The notes beneath the pieces were generated by a model. That model saw only the letters and a program-made list of their open reading frames with translations, did no database searches and was not told the DNA's origin. Source: Polynucleobacter meluiroseus (GTDB taxonomy: Bacteria; Pseudomonadota; Gammaproteobacteria; Burkholderiales; Burkholderiaceae). From it: 12,569 nt of DNA. Position 1 is the first letter of the stretch. The number at the start of each line of letters is the position of its first letter. This document shows positions 6,793 to 12,569 of the stretch, in pieces. A program made the position numbers and the translations under genes. Where the stretch lies: contig CAMBJN010000027.1 of the NCBI GenBank assembly GCA_945867755.1, positions 1 through 12,569 on the forward strand, in the 5' to 3' direction.

Positions 6793-8784
6793 ATGACTGC
6801 AACGAATACAAGCGCAAAACAACTTGCCAACGCTGTGCGTTTCTTGGCTATTGATGCTGTTGAAAAAGCAAAATCAGGTCACCCTGGCGCTCCCATGGGC
6901 ATGGCTGATATCGCAGAAGTTCTGTGGCGTCATTACCTAAAACACAATCCTGGTAATCCGAGTTGGTTTAACCGTGATCGATTTGTGCTATCTAATGGTC
7001 ACGGTTCTATGTTGTTGTATGCGTTATTGCACTTGACTGGTTACCCAGTCACGATTGATGACTTAAAACAATTCCGTCAGCTACATAGTAAAACCGCAGG
7101 TCACCCTGAGGTAGGTATTACCCCTGGAGTTGAAACCACCACTGGTCCTTTAGGTCAGGGCTTAGCTAATGCAGTAGGCATGGCAATGGCAGAAAAATTA
7201 TTGGCCCAAAGATTTAATCAGCCAAATCATGAAATGATTGATCACCGTACTTGGGTGTTTTTGGGTGACGGTTGCTTGATGGAAGGTGTTAGTCATGAAG
7301 CGTGTTCATTAGCCGGAGTTTGGGGCTTGAATAAGCTAACTTGTTTTTATGATGACAATGACATTTCTATCGATGGTCATGTGGGTGGATGGTTCAAAGA
7401 TGATACGGCTGCTAGATTTAAATCATATGGCTGGAATGTGATTGGTCCAATCGATGGTCATGACAGTGATGAAATCAAAAAAGCAATTGATCAAACTCTA
7501 AAATCTGATCGCCCGAATTTAATTATTTGTAAAACAACCATTGGTTGGGGATCACCTAATATGGCTGGCACACATGATGTGCATGGCGCACCATTGGGGG
7601 CTAAAGAAACAGAAGCAACCCGTGCGGCATTGAATTGGCCACATGCACCATTTGAAATTCCAGCAGATATCAAGCAAGCATGGAACGCTATTACTGCTGG
7701 CGTGACTCAAGAAACAGCTTGGGAGAAATTATTCTCAAGCTATGCCTTTCAGTATCCGGATCAAGCAAAAGAATTAAAGCGCACGATTCGTCAGGAGTTA
7801 CCTGCAGATTGGCCTCAAACTAAAGCCTCTTTGTTAACTTTAATGAAGTCTATTGAGGCGCCAACTGCCACAAGAAAATCATCACAACAATCTTTGGATG
7901 TTTTGGTTTCAGGTATTCCAGAGTTGCTTGGCGGATCAGCAGACTTAACAGGTTCCAATTTAACAGCTGGTAAGGCAAGTAAAGCTTGGCATCAAAACCC
8001 TGATACTGCTGCTAACTACATTTCTTATGGTGTGCGCGAATTTGGTATGAGTGCCATCATGAATGGCATTTGTTTGCACAAGGGCTTAATTCCTTACGGT
8101 GGAACTTTTGCGGTTTTCTCAGATTACTCACGCAACGCCATTCGTATGAGTGCTCTGATGAAACAGAGAGTCATTTATGTCTTGACTCATGATTCAATTG
8201 GTTTGGGTGAAGATGGACCGACTCACCAGCCTGTAGAGCACTTAAGTAGCTTAAGAGTGATTCCAGACCTTCATTTATGGAGACCATGTGATGGACTTGA
8301 AACAGCAATTTCTTGGATTCATGCCATTGAACGTCAAGATGGCCCATCAGCCATGTTCTTGTCTCGTCAAAATTTACCGCAATACACAGCCGATCCTCAG
8401 CGTGAAGAGGGCATTCGAAAAGGTGGCTATGTTCTTTCTCCTGCAAAAGGTCAGCCACTTGCTGTATTAATTGCGACTGGCTCAGAAGTATCTTTGGCGA
8501 TGGAAGCGCAACAAAAGTTAAGAGCTTTGGGTAAAGAGGTGAGTGTTGTGTCAATGCCATGCACAACCCTTTTTGATCAGCAAGACCAAGCTTGGAAAGA
8601 TTCTGTTTTGCCTCCAAAAGTAAGACGCCTGGCAATCGAGGCAGGTCATGCTGACTTCTGGAGAAAGTATGTTGGCCTTGAGGGTGATGTTGTGGGCATT
8701 AACCGTTTTGGCGAATCCGCTCCAGCACCGTTGGTCTACAACTATTTGGGCGTAACAGCGGATCGTTTGGTTTCGCTTGTATAA
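6793..8784 (+). CDS. cbbT: Transketolase
   Basis: Thiamine-diphosphate enzyme that moves two-carbon ketol units between sugar phosphates in the regenerative Calvin cycle and pentose phosphate pathway. The 663 residues match the usual bacterial size. Features in order: KSGHPGAPMG with H30, SNGHG with H70, TAGHP with H104, the ThDP/Mg motif starting GDG (158-160) and continuing through DDND to about residue 190, H264 in GTHDVHG, the pyrimidine-domain catalytic Glu in VREFGM (E416), and a C-terminal domain from about 530. The start codon is 35 nt after cbbP, with only a weak ribosome site (GAAAGAA, 6780-6787 region). The sequence just before the ATG, ATCATC, recurs before cbbA. The start at MTATNTSAKQLANA fits the normal N-terminus. 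A separate housekeeping transketolase may exist elsewhere. Confidence 0.97.
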   Translation: MTATNTSAKQLANAVRFLAIDAVEKAKSGHPGAPMGMADIAEVLWRHYLKHNPGNPSWFNRDRFVLSNGHGSMLLYALLHLTGYPVTIDDLKQFRQLHSKTAGHPEVGITPGVETTTGPLGQGLANAVGMAMAEKLLAQRFNQPNHEMIDHRTWVFLGDGCLMEGVSHEACSLAGVWGLNKLTCFYDDNDISIDGHVGGWFKDDTAARFKSYGWNVIGPIDGHDSDEIKKAIDQTLKSDRPNLIICKTTIGWGSPNMAGTHDVHGAPLGAKETEATRAALNWPHAPFEIPADIKQAWNAITAGVTQETAWEKLFSSYAFQYPDQAKELKRTIRQELPADWPQTKASLLTLMKSIEAPTATRKSSQQSLDVLVSGIPELLGGSADLTGSNLTAGKASKAWHQNPDTAANYISYGVREFGMSAIMNGICLHKGLIPYGGTFAVFSDYSRNAIRMSALMKQRVIYVLTHDSIGLGEDGPTHQPVEHLSSLRVIPDLHLWRPCDGLETAISWIHAIERQDGPSAMFLSRQNLPQYTADPQREEGIRKGGYVLSPAKGQPLAVLIATGSEVSLAMEAQQKLRALGKEVSVVSMPCTTLFDQQDQAWKDSVLPPKVRRLAIEAGHADFWRKYVGLEGDVVGINRFGESAPAPLVYNYLGVTADRLVSLV

Positions 8785-8813
8785 GTTTAATTATTGAAAC
8801 ATAAGGAATCACC

Positions 8814-9470
8814 ATGGCCTTAGTGATGTATGACCTAGATGGAACACTGCTTGATACTGCTAATGAAATTACTCAAGCAGTCAATTTAACTTTGTCTGAT
8901 TTTGAGTGCCGAGGCGTTGATGAAAGCGATGTTCGTCGATGGATTGGTCATGGCACAGGATGGCTGATGCAGCAAGCATGGGCTGCAACATCAGGTAATA
9001 AAAATGAGTCTTGGGATAAGGTGATGGAGCGTTTCATCGTTCATTATCAAGAGACTGCTGGCACATCAAGCTTTCCTTTTCCAAAAGTAATCGAAACGCT
9101 AGAGAAAGTAAAAAGTATTGGTGTTAAGCAAGCAATCATCACCAATAAAGAAACACGTTTCACCAATAGGGTATTGGCGGCACATGATCTTGAAAAATAT
9201 TTTGACATGATCATTTGTGGTGACACACTGCCGGTTAAGAAGCCTCATCCTGGAGTTATTGAACATTGTTTACAACAATTGCACACAAGTGTAGGCCATA
9301 GTTTATTCATTGGCGACTCTGAAATTGACGTAGCAACAGCAAAGGCTGCAGGTGTTGTGTGTTGGGCAGTGCCATATGGCTATAACCATGGTCGTCCTAT
9401 CAGCATGGCTGATCCTGATCGCTTGGTGCCAGACATTTCAGATGCGCCAAATTATTTCAGGGGAATCTGA
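8814..9470 (+). CDS. cbbZ: Phosphoglycolate phosphatase (HAD superfamily)
   Basis: Dephosphorylates 2-phosphoglycolate, the toxic product of RuBisCO's oxygenase reaction, feeding photorespiratory salvage. The 218-residue HAD phosphatase has motif I DLDGT (D7, D9), a helical cap at about residues 15-80, motif II IITN (T110), motif III Lys in VKKPHPG (K142/K143), and motif IV GDSEID (D168, D172). AAGGA (8803-8807) lies 6 nt before the ATG. The stop codon overlaps the pgk start in TGATG, implying coupled translation. The Gph/CbbZ assignment rests on general Gph-like sequence plus its position between cbbT and pgk, as in classical cbb operons. HAD proteins are promiscuous, so substrate specificity is the least certain part. 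Confidence 0.92.
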   Translation: MALVMYDLDGTLLDTANEITQAVNLTLSDFECRGVDESDVRRWIGHGTGWLMQQAWAATSGNKNESWDKVMERFIVHYQETAGTSSFPFPKVIETLEKVKSIGVKQAIITNKETRFTNRVLAAHDLEKYFDMIICGDTLPVKKPHPGVIEHCLQQLHTSVGHSLFIGDSEIDVATAKAAGVVCWAVPYGYNHGRPISMADPDRLVPDISDAPNYFRGI

Positions 9471-10654
9471 TGAATTTCTTAAGGATGTCCGATGTCTATT
9501 TGAAAGGCAAAAGAGTATTTATTCGCGCTGATTTGAATGTTCCGCAAAATGATACTGGTGTGATCATGGATGACACACGTATACGAGCATCTATTCCTGC
9601 GATTCAATATGCACTTGATCAGGGTGCGGCTGTTATGGTGACTTCCCATTTGGGTCGACCAGTTGAAGGCGAGTTTTCACCAGAAGACACTTTAGGGCCG
9701 ATTGCTTTAAGAATTGCAGATTTGTTGGGTAGAAAAGTTCCATTGATATCCAATTGGGTTGAGGGTGGAGTCAAGGTCGCGCCAGGCGAGGTAGTTTTAT
9801 TGGAAAACTGCCGAGTCAATAAGGGCGAAAAGAAAAACGACGATGGTTTAGCAAAAAAAATAGCTGAATTGTGTGACGTCTACGTCAATGATGCATTTGG
9901 TACGGCGCACCGTGCAGAAGCAACCACTCATGGAGTTGCAAAGTATGCCAAGGTGGCTTGCGCTGGCCCTCTAATGGCTGCTGAGCTTGATGCGCTTGGT
10001 AAGGCTCTGCTCAGTCCACAAAAACCTTTGGTCGCAATCGTTGCAGGGTCTAAAGTTTCAACCAAACTTACCATCTTAAAAACATTAGCTACCAAAGTTG
10101 ATCAGTTGATCGTGGGTGGCGGTATTGCAAATACTTTTTTATTGGCCAAAGGTCTACCAATTGGAAAGTCGTTAGCTGAACCAGATTTGGTCAATGAAGC
10201 TAAAGAAATCATGGAAATGATGGAGGCGCGCGGTGCAGAGGTGCCAATTCCAATCGATGTGATTGTGGCTAACGAATTTTCTGCGCAAGCAAGAGCCAAC
10301 AAGGTGATGTCAGATCAAGTTCAAGATGACGACATGATTTTAGATATTGGCCCAAGAACAGCTGCCAAGTTAGCCATGATTATTTCAAATGCAGGAACGA
10401 TTGTTTGGAATGGCCCAATGGGCGTATTTGAAATTGAGCAATTTGGTGGCGGTACCAAGATGTTGGCCGCTGCGATTGCTCATTCACCAGCATTCACGAT
10501 TGGTGGTGGTGGCGACACATTGGCTGCAATCACTAAATATGACATCAGCAATCAAATTGATTACATCTCAACGGGTGGCGGTGCGTTCTTGGAATTTCTT
10601 GAAGGAAAAACTCTTCCTGCTGTAGAAATCTTGACTCAACGAGCTTCTCAATAG
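9470..10654 (+). CDS. cbbK: Phosphoglycerate kinase
   Basis: Converts 3-phosphoglycerate, the RuBisCO product, to 1,3-bisphosphoglycerate using ATP, the first reductive step of the cycle. It is reversible and also glycolytic. The 394 residues cover both lobes: N-lobe RADLNVP (19-25) and SHLGRP (59-64), hinge region with AGSKVSTKL (192-200), and C-lobe nucleotide site with GGGGDT (345-350) and STGGGAFLE (367-375). The wording of many segments is strongly like Burkholderiales enzymes. The start overlaps the cbbZ stop by one base, with AGGGGA just upstream. A later in-frame ATG (codon 6) has its purine run too close to act as a ribosome site. A GAPDH gene, often placed next to pgk in cbb operons, is absent here. 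Confidence 0.97.
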   Translation: MNFLRMSDVYLKGKRVFIRADLNVPQNDTGVIMDDTRIRASIPAIQYALDQGAAVMVTSHLGRPVEGEFSPEDTLGPIALRIADLLGRKVPLISNWVEGGVKVAPGEVVLLENCRVNKGEKKNDDGLAKKIAELCDVYVNDAFGTAHRAEATTHGVAKYAKVACAGPLMAAELDALGKALLSPQKPLVAIVAGSKVSTKLTILKTLATKVDQLIVGGGIANTFLLAKGLPIGKSLAEPDLVNEAKEIMEMMEARGAEVPIPIDVIVANEFSAQARANKVMSDQVQDDDMILDIGPRTAAKLAMIISNAGTIVWNGPMGVFEIEQFGGGTKMLAAAIAHSPAFTIGGGGDTLAAITKYDISNQIDYISTGGGAFLEFLEGKTLPAVEILTQRASQ

Positions 10655-10689
10655 TTCACTTAATTTAAAAATTTCATAAGGACATCATC

Positions 10690-11754
10690 ATGGCTTTAAT
10701 TTCACTTAGACAATTATTAGATCACGCTGCAGAACAGCAGTATGGTTTGGCAGCATTTAACGTCAATAACATGGAGCAAATCCATGCCATCATGCAGGCC
10801 GCTGATGAACTTGATAGCCCTGTTATTTTGCAAGCATCAGCAGGTGCTAGAAAGTACGCTGGCGAATCATTTCTACGCTTGATGGTTCAGGCCGCTACTG
10901 AGCAGTATCCGCATATTCCAGTTTGTTTACATCAGGACCATGGATCATCACCAGCCGTTTGCCAAATGTCTATCCGCAGTGGTTTTTCTAGCGTCATGAT
11001 GGATGGATCTTTGCGTGAAGATGCAAAAACACCAGCTTCTTATGAATATAACGTTGATGTGACCAAGCGAGTCGTAGAAATGGCTCATGCGGTTGGTGTT
11101 TCAGTTGAGGGTGAATTAGGTTGCTTGGGATCTTTGGAAACAGGCACTGCTGGCGAAGAAGACGGTGTTGGTGCAGAGGGTGTTTTGGATCACTCACAAC
11201 TATTGACAGATCCGGATGAGGCTGCAGAGTTTGTTAAAGAAACTCAAGTAGATGCATTGGCAATTGCGATTGGAACAAGTCATGGGGCTTATAAATTTAG
11301 CCGCCCACCAACAGGTGATATTTTAGCGATTGATCGTATTAAAGCGATTCACCAGCGTATTCCAAATACTCATTTGGTGATGCATGGCTCATCAAGTGTT
11401 CCTCAAGAATGGTTGGAAACAATCCGTCAATATGGTGGTGCTATCAAAGAGACCTATGGCGTACCAGTTGAAGAAATTGTTGAAGGTATTAAGAATGGCG
11501 TTAGAAAGGTAAACATTGACACAGATATTCGCTTAGCGATGACTGGAGCAATGCGAAAACTGATGGCAGAAAAGCCAGAGGAATTTGACCCACGAGCATT
11601 TTTTAAAGTGGCCACAGCGGCTGCGCGGGGTATCTGTCATGATCGTTTCATTGCCTTCGGTAGTGCTGGTCAAGCATCTAAGATTAAAACTATCAGCATG
11701 GACAACATGGCTGCAAAATACACCAAAGGCGACTTGAAGGCAGTGATCAAATGA
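10690..11754 (+). CDS. cbbA: Fructose-bisphosphate aldolase, class II, Calvin-cycle subtype
   Basis: Zinc-dependent aldolase condensing dihydroxyacetone phosphate with glyceraldehyde-3-phosphate (or erythrose-4-phosphate) to give fructose- or sedoheptulose-bisphosphate. The 354 residues match the cbb subtype of class II aldolases. Visible are HQDHG with H81, D83 and H84, VEGELG with its metal or active-site Glu near residue 140, GTSHGAYK and HGSSSVP, each with a likely zinc-ligand His, and NIDTDIRLA in the C-terminal part, which binds substrate phosphate. AAGGA (10678-10682) lies 7 nt before the ATG. The stop overlaps the start of cbbY in ATGA. No catalytic residue appears lost. Housekeeping glycolytic use of the same enzyme is possible. 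Confidence 0.97.
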   Translation: MALISLRQLLDHAAEQQYGLAAFNVNNMEQIHAIMQAADELDSPVILQASAGARKYAGESFLRLMVQAATEQYPHIPVCLHQDHGSSPAVCQMSIRSGFSSVMMDGSLREDAKTPASYEYNVDVTKRVVEMAHAVGVSVEGELGCLGSLETGTAGEEDGVGAEGVLDHSQLLTDPDEAAEFVKETQVDALAIAIGTSHGAYKFSRPPTGDILAIDRIKAIHQRIPNTHLVMHGSSSVPQEWLETIRQYGGAIKETYGVPVEEIVEGIKNGVRKVNIDTDIRLAMTGAMRKLMAEKPEEFDPRAFFKVATAAARGICHDRFIAFGSAGQASKIKTISMDNMAAKYTKGDLKAVIK

Positions 11755-12509
11755 CCTTTTCATGCATGATTAAAGACGGCAGTATCGGAAAAAGTCTTAT
11801 TAACTTAAGAGCCTACGATATTGTCTTATTTGATTTAGATGGCACGATTGCGGAAACTGAAGCAATTGGCCATCTTCCAGCTTTTAATTGTGCATTTGCT
11901 ACACATAAGATGAACTGGTCGTGGGACAGTAGTCAATATAGAGAGCTTCTGAAAATAACAGGTGGTCATGAGCGTTTAAAGGCATACAGAGCTATGCTCG
12001 AGTCAACGGGCCAACTCAAGGACTATCACAGCGATGAATTTTTAAAGCAAGTTCATCAAAGAAAAAATGAAATTTATGCTCGATTAATGAGCACAGGCAT
12101 TGTTGAACCTAGAAAAGGTTTTTTTAGTTTGATTAAAAAAATCTGGCACCTAAATCGTCAGTGGGGGGTGGTTACAACAACCAGTCAATCAAATTGGGAT
12201 AGCTTGTGGAATAACTCCATCAAAGGTCGAGTTGATATTGAACCTAAGATCATTGTTTGTGGTGAAAAAGTTGAGCGCAAAAAACCAGATCCTGAGGCTT
12301 ATATATTGGTGGCAAGGCAATTGAATATTCCGCCATCAAAATGTTTGGTGATTGAGGATTCTGATAATGGCGCAAAAGCTGCACATGCAGCTGGGATGGA
12401 CTTTATTGGAGTAAGAAGCCACTTTTTCGCTAATGATCATCTTGATAACGCAAAAGTGATCGTAGAAGAGTTGAGTCATATTGAATTTGAGTTAAGTAAT
12501 TTGTATTAA
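11751..12509 (+). CDS. cbbY: Xylulose-1,5-bisphosphate phosphatase CbbY (HAD superfamily)
   Basis: CbbY proteins dephosphorylate xylulose-1,5-bisphosphate, a misfire product that locks RuBisCO, and so complement the mechanical activase CbbQO. The 252-residue HAD protein has motif I DLDGT (D28, D30) followed by the CbbY-typical Glu in GTIAETE. A cap domain contains LLKITGGHER, which closely resembles known CbbY. Motif II is VTTTS, motif III KKPDP (K178), motif IV IEDSDNG (E202, D203). The ATG overlaps the cbbA stop in ATGA, with AAGG about 10 nt upstream, giving ~20 residues before the first HAD strand. A second ATG at 11766 would shorten this, but it has no ribosome site. It is likely the last gene of the block. 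A generic beta-phosphoglucomutase-like function is the alternative, made unlikely by context and cap sequence. Confidence 0.94.
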   Translation: MTFSCMIKDGSIGKSLINLRAYDIVLFDLDGTIAETEAIGHLPAFNCAFATHKMNWSWDSSQYRELLKITGGHERLKAYRAMLESTGQLKDYHSDEFLKQVHQRKNEIYARLMSTGIVEPRKGFFSLIKKIWHLNRQWGVVTTTSQSNWDSLWNNSIKGRVDIEPKIIVCGEKVERKKPDPEAYILVARQLNIPPSKCLVIEDSDNGAKAAHAAGMDFIGVRSHFFANDHLDNAKVIVEELSHIEFELSNLY

Positions 12510-12555
12510 TTAAAAGTTAAAAAATAAATATTAAGAGTCATTGAATGAGGGATGT

Positions 12556-12569
12556 ATGATAAAAATTGC
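12556..12569 (+). CDS. Possible start of a further gene (5' end only)
   Basis: An ATG at 12556 is preceded by GAGG (12547-12550) at 5-nt spacing, and an open frame reading MIKI continues to the window edge. This looks like a real translation start, 46 nt after cbbY, but four codons identify nothing. A competing ATG at 12552 (MYDKN) would sit too close to the purine run. The 12510-12555 gap is A+T-rich and shows no obvious hairpin terminator, so the gene could belong to the same transcript. Confidence 0.35.

Noticed and set aside
8171..8635. 154-codon - strand frame inside cbbT
   Set aside because: It lies wholly inside transketolase, whose motifs and frame are beyond doubt; the antisense frame shows no recognisable domain.
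5871..10690. Insertion sequences or direct repeats among the cbb genes
   Set aside because: Spacers are short and gene order is continuous; no inverted-repeat ends, transposase fragments or duplicated blocks were seen. The recurring ATCATC before the cbbT and cbbA starts is too short to call a repeat.

Overview
The window is a chromosomal Calvin-Benson-Bassham (CBB) carbon-fixation cluster. It starts inside the 3' end of the RuBisCO small-subunit gene and runs into the first bases of an unidentified gene after cbbY. Protein flavour, especially phosphoglycerate kinase, FBPase and the proteobacterial-type phosphoribulokinase, points to a betaproteobacterium, probably Burkholderiales-like. Base composition is clearly more A+T-rich than in well-known autotrophs such as Cupriavidus. 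The genus cannot be fixed from sequence alone. No mobile element, tRNA, rRNA or CRISPR array is visible, and all genes look intact.

Layout: (1) The end of cbbS, then cbbQ, cbbO and a small unrecognised gene (orf105), all on the + strand. This is the RuBisCO plus CbbQO-activase module, and the cbbS tail is of the green-type Form IA kind. A strong 12-bp hairpin lies between cbbS and cbbQ. (2) cbbR, a LysR regulator on the - strand, converges with orf105 across only 30 bp and is divergent from the next block. (3) A 110-bp A+T-rich cbbR/cbbF intergenic region holds an inverted repeat, direct repeats and a plausible promoter. (4) The + strand block is cbbF (FBPase), cbbP (phosphoribulokinase), cbbT (transketolase), cbbZ (phosphoglycolate phosphatase), cbbK (phosphoglycerate kinase), cbbA (class II aldolase) and cbbY (xylulose-1,5-bisphosphate phosphatase). 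Spacing is tight, and cbbZ-cbbK and cbbA-cbbY overlap.

Together: CbbQ and CbbO strip inhibitory sugar phosphates from RuBisCO. CbbK, CbbA, CbbF, CbbT and CbbP cover most of the reductive and regenerative half of the cycle. CbbZ and CbbY remove the toxic side products 2-phosphoglycolate and xylulose-1,5-bisphosphate. CbbR probably switches on at least the cbbF block. GAPDH (cbbG), ribulose-phosphate epimerase (cbbE) and ribose-5-phosphate isomerase are not in the window, so those steps must be encoded elsewhere.

Most of this is a well-known pathway. The least explained items are orf105, the post-cbbS hairpin and the two-block arrangement around cbbR.
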